DNA of 5,658 nt from RGIG426 sp045598065. GTDB taxonomy: Bacteria > Bacillota > Clostridia > Oscillospirales > Acutalibacteraceae. Positions 1 to 5,321 of the stretch are shown piece after piece. The position numbers and the translations under genes are program-made. Position 1 is the first letter of the stretch. Each line of letters begins with the position of its first letter. A model generated the notes under the pieces. It saw nothing but the letters and a program-made list of their open reading frames with translations. It was not told the DNA's origin and did no database searches. Location: positions 1-5,658 of the forward strand of contig JAZLLJ010000067.1 of assembly GCA_045598065.1 (NCBI GenBank), in the 5' to 3' direction.

Positions 1-1290
1 GGACGGTTTCGCAGTGAAGGTGTAAATCGGGCTGTACACGCCGGTCGCGGCATCGCCCACACGATAAGAATAGGTCGCGCCCGCGGTCAACGTGGTCGGC
101 AGCACACCTTTGAAGGTATACTGTGTCACATCGGAAACCGCGCCGTTGCCGTAAGTCCAGTTGTTCATCGGATCGTAGTCCAGCGACACTTTGGCACTGC
201 CGGTAGACTTACTGATGGTGGAGATGGACTGGGCGTTGGAAGCAAAAATCGCCGTGTCGGTCACGTTACCTTCCAGGTATTGGATGACCGGAGAGGTCAG
301 GTCTTTGTAGGTATGCCACAGGATACCGTATTGCTCGCAAGTGGCCGGATCCGCAAACGACAACGTCACCATATCCGGGCAGGCCGGATACTCCGGATCA
401 AGCACCATCGGCGTGGTGCGGATGGAACCGCCGCCGCTGAATTCGCCGTTCACCGTGATTTGTGTCGGCGAGAAGTCCTCGGTTTTACCATCGGCATTCT
501 TGGTAATCGTGCCGGTAACGGTCACATCGGAATTCGCGGTAAAGGTATAGGTGATATACACATCCGCTTTTTGGCTGACCGTCTCACCGGCGGTAATCGC
601 CGGAGTAAGCGGCGCGCCGTTGGCGCTAATGGACGACCATCCGGCGGCTTTTTCAATACCTTCGGTGGCTCCTTTGTAAACCTGCGGGAAGGTGAATTGC
701 AATTTCACTTCCGAACCTTTATCCACGGTCCAACTGTCGTCACGGAGTTGGGTTTCACCGTATTTGTTAATGGATTCCTGGATGTTCAACGTCACTGTGT
801 AGCCGTCCACAGCAGGTTGCGACTGAGTCGGCTGAACTTGCGACTGAGTCGGCTGGGTTGCCTGCGTCGGAGCCGCCGTGTAGGTCGGTTGCGTATACTG
901 CGTCGGCGCAACGGTCGGCTCAGTATAAACCGGGTAGGTCGGCTGCGTATGCTGCGTCGGCGCAACGGTCGGCTCGGTATAAACCGGGTAGGTCGGCTGC
1001 GTATACTGCGTCGGCGCGACCGTCGGCTCGGTATACACCGGCTGTGGATCATTGGTCGGCTGCGTCTCTACCGGAGAGGCGGAGCAAATGTGGTCCGCAA
1101 ATTCCACGTCCATATCCGCGATGTACTTACGAAGCAACAGAACGTCTTTCATGTTGATCGCTCCATCGCCGTTGCAGTCACCGCGAATGAGTTGACCTTC
1201 GGTCAGCGGTGTCGCCGCTGTGCCAATCAGCACGAGGGATGTGATCATCGCAACAATGACCAAAAGTCGGGTGATGTGCTTGGATTTCAT
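1..1290 (-). CDS. Secreted dockerin-type protein with purple acid phosphatase-like N-terminal domain; probable metallophosphoesterase, C-terminus cut by window edge
   Basis: The frame is open for 430 codons with no stop before the left edge, so the C-terminus is missing. Two ATGs are adjacent, at 1293 and 1290. I chose 1290 because it lies 7 nt from an AGGAGG, against 4 nt for the other. Residues 1-26 form a signal peptide (basic MKSKHITR, hydrophobic core, T-A-A cleavage site). Residues 36-69 are one dockerin-like calcium-binding half-module (D38, N40, D42, N46, D49) flanked by C39 and C69. Residues 71-160 are a Pro/Thr/Gln/Tyr linker with an 18-residue unit repeated three times. Residues 163-290 are beta-rich and unassigned. 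Residues 293-428 resemble the fibronectin-like N-terminal domain of purple acid phosphatases: VTLSFADPAT, ILWHT, PVIQY, then LTAGATYSYRVGD and YSPIYTFTAKPS. In that family the calcineurin-like phosphoesterase domain follows, so a secreted phosphatase or nucleotidase is inferred; no catalytic motif lies inside the window. It is likely cotranscribed with the dockerin gene upstream, 42-45 nt away. Confidence 0.8.
   Translation of the reverse strand, partial: MKSKHITRLLVIVAMITSLVLIGTAATPLTEGQLIRGDCNGDGAINMKDVLLLRKYIADMDVEFADHICSASPVETQPTNDPQPVYTEPTVAPTQYTQPTYPVYTEPTVAPTQHTQPTYPVYTEPTVAPTQYTQPTYTAAPTQATQPTQSQVQPTQSQPAVDGYTVTLNIQESINKYGETQLRDDSWTVDKGSEVKLQFTFPQVYKGATEGIEKAAGWSSISANGAPLTPAITAGETVSQKADVYITYTFTANSDVTVTGTITKNADGKTEDFSPTQITVNGEFSGGGSIRTTPMVLDPEYPACPDMVTLSFADPATCEQYGILWHTYKDLTSPVIQYLEGNVTDTAIFASNAQSISTISKSTGSAKVSLDYDPMNNWTYGNGAVSDVTQYTFKGVLPTTLTAGATYSYRVGDAATGVYSPIYTFTAKPS
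880..1041 (-). repeat. Three tandem 54-bp repeats encoding an 18-residue Pro/Thr/Gln/Tyr linker unit
   Basis: Three in-frame 54-bp copies occupy 988-1041, 934-987 and 880-933. They encode PVYTEPTVAPTQYTQPTY, with the middle copy carrying His in place of the second-last Tyr-Thr pair's Tyr. By hand alignment, adjacent copies differ at only 3-4 bases, almost all silent, which points to recent duplication or ongoing homogenisation. The block connects the dockerin-like module to the phosphatase-side domains and is probably an extended, possibly glycosylated, spacer. Confidence 0.95.
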
Positions 1291-1297
1291 CATTTTT

Positions 1298-1303
1298 CCT
1301 CCT
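1298..1303 (-). promoter_or_regulatory. Ribosome binding site AGGAGG of the phosphatase-like gene
   Basis: A perfect AGGAGG on the minus strand lies 4 nt before the ATG at 1293 and 7 nt before the ATG at 1290. The usual 5-9 nt spacing favours 1290. The choice alters the protein by one Met only. Confidence 0.85.
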
Positions 1304-1335
1304 ATTTTGTTTTATAATCAGCGGAAATCCGCAAA

Positions 1336-2112
1336 TTACCGTTCGATATAGGTCGCCAAAAGCGACACGTTGTTTTCCGGCATCACAAATGTGATGCAAG
1401 AGGACGAAACGTCCTTGATTTCCACGCCGTCCACGATCCAGCGGTCAAACGCTTCGCCTGAATGCGGCGCGTTGGCATTCACCGTAACGGTGTCACCGGG
1501 ATTCGGGTGGGCGTTGTCTGCCACGCCGTCAGTCACAAAAACCGTGTAGACGATGGCTTTATAGGTGGCGCGCACCGTCACGTTTTCGTTTGGCATCACA
1601 AAGGTGGCCAATTCGCTGTTTGCATCGTCAAAGGAGAGATTTCCGCCATCGCAAACAAAGCAGTCGAACTCCATTCCCTTTTCCGGCAAACCGGCGGTCA
1701 AAAATACCGTTTCGCCGGGCATCGCTTCGTCCACATTGGAAAATCCGCCGAGAACCGTCACCGTGTGCAGCGCCGGTTCTTCTTGGCAAGAGCAAAGCGG
1801 CAGTTCGTCAATCAGTCCCGCCACGAATTTGCGCAACGTCAGCACGTCTTTCATATTCACCGCGCCGTCTGCATTGGCATCACCGCGCACCGTGGCGCGA
1901 TTCACACCGAAACAGTCGTGGGGTGGGAATTCTGTCACCGTTCCCACAAGATACTGCCGCAAAACCAACACGTCTTTCATATTCACCGTATCGTCGTCGT
2001 TGCAGTCGCCGCGAACCGGCACGCTTTCCTCCGCCGAAGCAAAAAGCGGAAGCGCCGTCACGCAAAAAACAACGCTGAGAAGAAGCGCCGCCATACGTAT
2101 ATATTTTTTCAA
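1336..2112 (-). CDS. Secreted dockerin-type protein with two divergent InlB B-repeat-like domains
   Basis: This is a 258-residue exported protein. Translation most likely starts at a TTG (2112), which gives the basic n-region MKKYIR that a signal peptide needs and is 9 nt from a GAGGGAG site. The next ATG (codon 7) would lose those lysines. Residues 1-27 are the signal peptide, with cleavage after A-S-A. Two dockerin-like half-modules follow at residues 34-67 (D36, N38, D40, N44, D47) and 76-109 (D78, N80, D82, N86, D89). Together they could form a complete calcium-binding dockerin, though D41 replaces the usual Gly in the first loop. Residues 114-186 and 188-256 are two related beta domains with the pattern PGexVxlxA...G..Fd.w..dG...TFVMPxxNVxxxATY, typical of divergent InlB B-repeats found in surface proteins. 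No catalytic domain is present, so a structural, adhesive or scaffold-binding role is inferred. It is probably the first gene of an operon with the phosphatase-like gene 42-45 nt downstream. Confidence 0.88.
   Translation of the reverse strand: MKKYIRMAALLLSVVFCVTALPLFASAEESVPVRGDCNDDDTVNMKDVLVLRQYLVGTVTEFPPHDCFGVNRATVRGDANADGAVNMKDVLTLRKFVAGLIDELPLCSCQEEPALHTVTVLGGFSNVDEAMPGETVFLTAGLPEKGMEFDCFVCDGGNLSFDDANSELATFVMPNENVTVRATYKAIVYTVFVTDGVADNAHPNPGDTVTVNANAPHSGEAFDRWIVDGVEIKDVSSSCITFVMPENNVSLLATYIER
1786..2013 (-). repeat. Duplicated 34-residue dockerin half-modules, 126-nt period
   Basis: The two half-modules (codons 34-67 and 76-109) are spaced 42 codons apart. Both contain VRGD, NMKDVL and a following LR. 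They share an identical 20-nt stretch on the plus strand at 1843-1862 and 1969-1988. This supports internal duplication with strong conservation of the NMKDV core. Confidence 0.75.
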
Positions 2113-2121
2113 AAAGCACCA

Positions 2122-2129
2122 CTCCCTCT
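2122..2129 (-). promoter_or_regulatory. Ribosome binding site supporting a TTG start
   Basis: The minus strand reads AGAGGGAG at 2129-2122, and 9 nt separate it from the TTG at 2112. No in-frame ATG or GTG lies closer. The overlapping GTG codons at 2122 and 2119 belong to another frame. This site, together with the basic n-region it creates, decides the TTG start. Confidence 0.7.
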
Positions 2130-2137
2130 AACGTATT

Positions 2138-2166
2138 ATTTTAGCACAACCATCAACAAAATGCAA
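2138..2166 (-). promoter_or_regulatory. Sigma-A-type promoter with extended -10 for the dockerin operon
   Basis: On the minus strand, -35 TTGCAT (2166-2161) is followed by a 17-nt spacer and -10 TAAAAT (2143-2138). A TG dinucleotide stands one base before the -10, giving an extended element (TGCTAAAAT). A start near 2132 would give a leader of about 20 nt carrying the ribosome binding site. The -35 begins 2 nt after the U-tract of the preceding terminator. Confidence 0.7.
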
Positions 2167-2168
2167 GT

Positions 2169-2207
2169 AAAAAAGCACCCGATAAAACACGTTTATCGGG
2201 TGCTTTT
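2169..2207 (-). terminator. Intrinsic terminator of the 975-residue coiled-coil gene
   Basis: The arms at 2192-2207 and 2171-2186 are perfectly complementary (16 bp) around a 5-nt loop. The GC core is GCACCCG/CGGGTGC. In the minus direction the stem is followed by a run of six T (2174-2169). It starts 3 nt after the TAA stop of the coiled-coil gene and separates it from the dockerin operon. Confidence 0.93.
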
Positions 2208-2210
2208 GCA

Positions 2211-5138
2211 TTAGATGCTCGGATTGTTGATTTCGATCGAGCGGTCGTCCTCTGCTTCGAAATACTGGTCTTCAAATTTCGTATAAACGGACTCCGTATC
2301 GTCATCCGCCGGTGCGTCAAGGGCGTCCTGTCGGTTGTTGCCCTCTTTGACCACGTAGTTGTCGTCGATATTTTGCGGAACTTTCGGATCATTGGCGTGT
2401 TGCTCGATATCAAGGTCGGTATCACGATCCCACACGCTGGGATTCAGTTCCTGTTCTTTGTCGTGCGCCTTGGAAAACTCGATCGCTTGACGCTCTTTTT
2501 CAATTTCATCATCGGTCTTGAAATGTTGGAAATTCTTCAAATCCAATTCCAAATTGTCATCGACAACGGTGTACTGATCCTCGCTCTTTTCGTTGCCATA
2601 ATGGAACTTGCCGAAGTTTTCGAACAGCGGTTCAGGCAACAGTTCCTCTTTTTTGTTGAGAGCCAGTTTTTCTTCCGCCTCTTTGTTGGTTTGTGCCATA
2701 TCCCGGAGCAGGTGGCTCTGCCACGTTTGGCAGAAACCGCAAATCGCTGTTGCAAACGCCAAACGGTTGTGACGGAACTGCGAACCGCCGGTCACTTTCG
2801 GCCAGAAGTCATGAGAACGCGCCTCCAAGTAGGAATCCGCCACGTCGCGAAGCGTTTGCAGACGTTTTGCCAAGTCATTGTTGGTCATTCCGCCTTTTTT
2901 CAAATCTTCGGAAAGCGTGGTCAATTCTTTTTCCAGCGCCTTGTAATGGGAACCATTCGTATGTTCGCGTTTACCGGGAGATTTTTCCGGGTTGCCGTCT
3001 TCCGCGTGTTTCAGGAAGAAGTTGATCTTCTCCGCGGCATATTCCATACGACCGTCTTTTTGGCCGTGAACTTCTTTAGTTTTATACAGAGTTTCGATTT
3101 TTTCGGAAATCGCCGTTTTCTGTTGGCGAAGAGACGCAATGTCCTTCTCCATTTTCTCGAACTCCGCGGCTTGGAATTTTTGATCGGCTTTCAGCGCATC
3201 TAACTTCCGCTCCCACTTGTCCTTTTCAGCCGGCAACGCCGCTTTTTCTTTCGTAGCAGCATCCAGTTTCGCTTTAAGACCTTCGACGCGTTTCTGATAC
3301 TCCGCGTACTTGGTTTGCGCTTCCTTATACTCGTTTTCGGCAATCTTCCGCGCTTCTTCTTTTTCCGCTTTAATCTGCTCGGGCGTTTTCTTGCTCTCGT
3401 CGTAATTGGTAAAAGCAAGTTCTTTCAAAGCGTTACTATTTCTCGCATGCATCCGAGTACGTTCCAAAACGCTCTTGTCGTATTTTTCCTTATGTTCTTT
3501 GATGGTTTCGGTTTGCTTTTGGATAAACTTCTCTTTTTCCTCTTGCAATCGCACCGCGTTGGCCAAAGGCTTGTTGTCGTTGACAAAGTGGTTGAGAGAA
3601 CTCTCCAACTCGCCGGCACCGTTGCGAAGCGCCACGGAAAGCGGCAGCACTGCGACCTTTTTGTTCGTCTGGATGGTGCTGTTCAGCAAATCAATCGCCG
3701 CCTTGATACCCACCGAGCGCATACGCGCATACGAGAAAAAGTCTTTACCTTTAATCTCCACCGGCGGCTCGCCTTCATGGCGCACGTCGTATGCTTTGGC
3801 GTATTCTTTCAAAACACCATAGTAGCCGGAAAGCATCATACCATTCTTGAAAGAAGACAGTTTTTCAATATCTGTATCTTTTTCGGTACGCAACGCCTCG
3901 ATGAGGGCATCGGTCTGCTCTTCGGTAAACGACACCTGACCGTTCAGAATGGTCTCTTTCGTGTTAAGGTGTTTCATCCGTTGTTCAGCTTCGCGAATCT
4001 TCGGAACGTTTGCCAACTGTTCATTGGTAAAGTTCGGATTGTTAATATTGACACCGTTTTTGCCGTACTGTTCGCGGTCAATATCTTGGTCAAAATTCTG
4101 CGACTTGTTGTTGAGCTCGTGGAGCGCGTTTTCGTAGTTCTCCCAAAGCGTCTTGACCTCAGCCTCTTTGTCTTGCAGCTCTTTAATAAGGCGCTCTTTT
4201 TCCTGATTGTTCAGATCAATCGCCGTCGGGATTTTCGGCACGTAGTTTTCGTCCATCTGCGCTACGCGTTCATCGAACATCTCTTTCTTTAAGGCAACAT
4301 CCTCTTTGAAAGCAGACTCCAATTCGTTTTCTTTTCCCAAGTCTTCTTCCAGCGCGGCAATCTCTTGCGCTTTTTGGTCAAAGAGCGCATCCAGCCGCTT
4401 AATTTCCGACTCCGCCTGTTTCACTCTATGCTGCGCAACTTCGGCTTTCACCTGTTGTTTGTAATAATAACCGTCGATGGAATTCTCTTGCAAGTTCAAA
4501 ACATTCATCGCGTGAATGACAAAATCCTCAGCCTCTTTGTTGTACTTCGGAATACCCTCAATACACTCGTTTTGCATCCGAACGCGCTCCGGAATATCGT
4601 CGTCCAACTGACGGAGCGCGGTATACTCAAACCAACCCACGCACTCATCCACCTGACCGGCCAACAAGTTCAGCAGTTTGAACTCCTTGCTGTCGGCATA
4701 GCGGAAACCGGTGGCTTTGTGATACTCCGCCAAGGTTTCGGCAAGACCGGGATGTTCTGCATCTCCGCGCAATACGTCCAAGGTGTCCCCGATGAATTTC
4801 AGGTTTTTCTGGCGAGTTTCTTCCGGATCGGCAGCTTTCATCTCTGTAATCGTTTTGCGAAGTTCCATCGCCGCTTCAACGAAACGTTGCAAATCACCGC
4901 GACGCTCACCGTCCTCGCGGCTATCACCGAGAGGAAGACCTTTTACAAATTTTTGAAGATCCGCGCAAATCGCGTCGTTATTCTCGTATTTGCCGAGCCA
5001 TTCCACAACCTCAGCATCCACAATAGCGTTAAAGCTGTTCTCTCTGCCCTTAAATTGCGCAATCGTATCAAGCAAATTTTGCTGGATCGACAAAAAAGAA
5101 ACGTCGTCGTATTTATACGGTTTCACTATTTTTCCCAT
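2211..5138 (-). CDS. Large coiled-coil-rich cytosolic protein of unknown function
   Basis: This 975-residue protein starts at an ATG 9 nt from a GAGGAG and ends in TAA. I do not recognise the family. It has no signal peptide and no membrane helix, and it is very rich in Lys, Glu, Asp and Gln. Residues 1-220 are mainly helical and less repetitive, opening with MGKIVKPYKYDDVSFL. Probable coiled coils lie at about 226-298, 311-346, 525-565 and 583-690. A mixed, more globular segment lies at about 400-525 (including GMMLSGYYGVLKEYAKAY). Residues 735-810 form helices containing YLEARSHDFWPKVTGG and QFRHNRLAFA, the most motif-like and Cys/Trp-containing stretch. From about 850 the tail is acidic and probably disordered (for example DAPADDDTES). 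No GxxGxGK[ST] P-loop or Walker B is visible, so SMC, Rad50 or RecN membership is not supported despite the coiled coils. It appears to be transcribed alone. A scaffold or cytoskeleton-like role is possible but only a guess from architecture. Confidence 0.9.
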   Translation of the reverse strand: MGKIVKPYKYDDVSFLSIQQNLLDTIAQFKGRENSFNAIVDAEVVEWLGKYENNDAICADLQKFVKGLPLGDSREDGERRGDLQRFVEAAMELRKTITEMKAADPEETRQKNLKFIGDTLDVLRGDAEHPGLAETLAEYHKATGFRYADSKEFKLLNLLAGQVDECVGWFEYTALRQLDDDIPERVRMQNECIEGIPKYNKEAEDFVIHAMNVLNLQENSIDGYYYKQQVKAEVAQHRVKQAESEIKRLDALFDQKAQEIAALEEDLGKENELESAFKEDVALKKEMFDERVAQMDENYVPKIPTAIDLNNQEKERLIKELQDKEAEVKTLWENYENALHELNNKSQNFDQDIDREQYGKNGVNINNPNFTNEQLANVPKIREAEQRMKHLNTKETILNGQVSFTEEQTDALIEALRTEKDTDIEKLSSFKNGMMLSGYYGVLKEYAKAYDVRHEGEPPVEIKGKDFFSYARMRSVGIKAAIDLLNSTIQTNKKVAVLPLSVALRNGAGELESSLNHFVNDNKPLANAVRLQEEKEKFIQKQTETIKEHKEKYDKSVLERTRMHARNSNALKELAFTNYDESKKTPEQIKAEKEEARKIAENEYKEAQTKYAEYQKRVEGLKAKLDAATKEKAALPAEKDKWERKLDALKADQKFQAAEFEKMEKDIASLRQQKTAISEKIETLYKTKEVHGQKDGRMEYAAEKINFFLKHAEDGNPEKSPGKREHTNGSHYKALEKELTTLSEDLKKGGMTNNDLAKRLQTLRDVADSYLEARSHDFWPKVTGGSQFRHNRLAFATAICGFCQTWQSHLLRDMAQTNKEAEEKLALNKKEELLPEPLFENFGKFHYGNEKSEDQYTVVDDNLELDLKNFQHFKTDDEIEKERQAIEFSKAHDKEQELNPSVWDRDTDLDIEQHANDPKVPQNIDDNYVVKEGNNRQDALDAPADDDTESVYTKFEDQYFEAEDDRSIEINNPSI

Positions 5139-5242
5139 TGTTCAACACTCCTCGTTTATTTTTTGGGGTTCATACACAATACCCCACGTTTTTCAAAAAA
5201 ATTACATCCGAACGGAAATTTTCTGAAAAAACTTCCCAATTC
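5139..5242 (-). promoter_or_regulatory. About 100-nt structured leader of the coiled-coil gene
   Basis: The predicted start near 5242 leaves a leader of about 100 nt, unusually long compared with the 20 nt of the neighbouring operon. The transcript can form a 9-bp hairpin (arms 5228-5236 and 5214-5222, one G-U pair, loop UUCAG). It can also form a 5-bp GGGGU/ACCCC stem (arms 5181-5185 and 5165-5169) with an 11-nt loop. A five-codon frame, MNPKK then TAA, ends just before the GAGGAG. No known riboswitch class is recognised, so a regulatory role is only a possibility. Confidence 0.35.
5148..5153 (-). promoter_or_regulatory. Ribosome binding site GAGGAG of the coiled-coil gene
   Basis: GAGGAG on the minus strand lies 9 nt before the ATG at 5138, with no competing in-frame start close by. 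This fixes the start of the 975-residue protein. Confidence 0.85.
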
Positions 5243-5249
5243 AAGAAAA

Positions 5250-5278
5250 AGTATACCATATTTTATGAAAAAATGCAA
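5250..5278 (-). promoter_or_regulatory. Sigma-A-type promoter with extended -10 for the coiled-coil gene
   Basis: On the minus strand, -35 TTGCAT (5278-5273) is followed by a 17-nt spacer and -10 TATACT (5255-5250). A TG one base before the -10 makes it extended (TGGTATACT). The -35 begins 1 nt after the T-tract of the upstream gene's terminator. The layout and the -35 hexamer are the same as for the dockerin operon promoter. Confidence 0.75.
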
Positions 5279-5279
5279 G

Positions 5280-5309
5280 AAAAAAGAGCAGGATTTCCCT
5301 GCTCTTTTT
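5280..5309 (-). terminator. Intrinsic terminator of the partial right-hand gene
   Basis: Arms at 5298-5309 and 5281-5292 form a perfect 12-bp stem (core GAGCAGG/CCTGCTC) with a 5-nt loop. In the minus direction the core is followed by six T (5285-5280). It starts 12 nt past the TAA of the right-hand gene. The stem is also followed by T on the plus strand, but no plus-strand gene needs it. Confidence 0.92.
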
Positions 5310-5321
5310 CTCGTTAGGATA

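Noticed and set aside
880..1041. CRISPR-like repeat array
   Set aside because: The repeats are contiguous and in-frame, with no unique spacers, and encode a Pro/Thr linker.
280..1317. Long plus-strand open frame (345 codons), rich in Arg and Gly with repeated RLRILRRR segments
   Set aside because: It is antisense to the phosphatase-like gene. Its repeats are the reverse reading of the 54-bp linker repeats, and the minus-strand protein has a signal peptide, ribosome binding site and recognisable domains.
1294..1335. Separate promoter for the phosphatase-like gene, and a small GCGG/CCGC hairpin as terminator
   Set aside because: The gap is only about 42 nt. A TATAAA-like stretch has no -35 at proper spacing and would leave almost no leader. 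The 4-bp stem has no following T-run. An operon is simpler.
2171..2207. Inverted repeat as an insertion-sequence end or operator
   Set aside because: Its position right after a stop codon, GC-rich stem core and T-tract fit an intrinsic terminator. No transposase or target duplication is present.
1462..2214. Plus-strand open frame of 250 codons opposite the small dockerin gene
   Set aside because: It has no sensible ribosome binding site or domain, its His/Arg-rich composition is typical of a shadow, and it runs through the minus-strand promoter and terminator.
3315..4292. Plus-strand open frame of 325 codons, rich in Phe, Leu and Val and resembling a membrane protein
   Set aside because: The hydrophobic look arises because antisense Lys and Glu codons read as Phe and Leu. 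It lies wholly inside the coiled-coil gene. The frame at 2373-3203 is rejected for the same reason.
2211..5138. SMC/Rad50-type ATPase
   Set aside because: The coiled coils suggested it, but no Walker A P-loop, Walker B or ABC signature is visible at either end.
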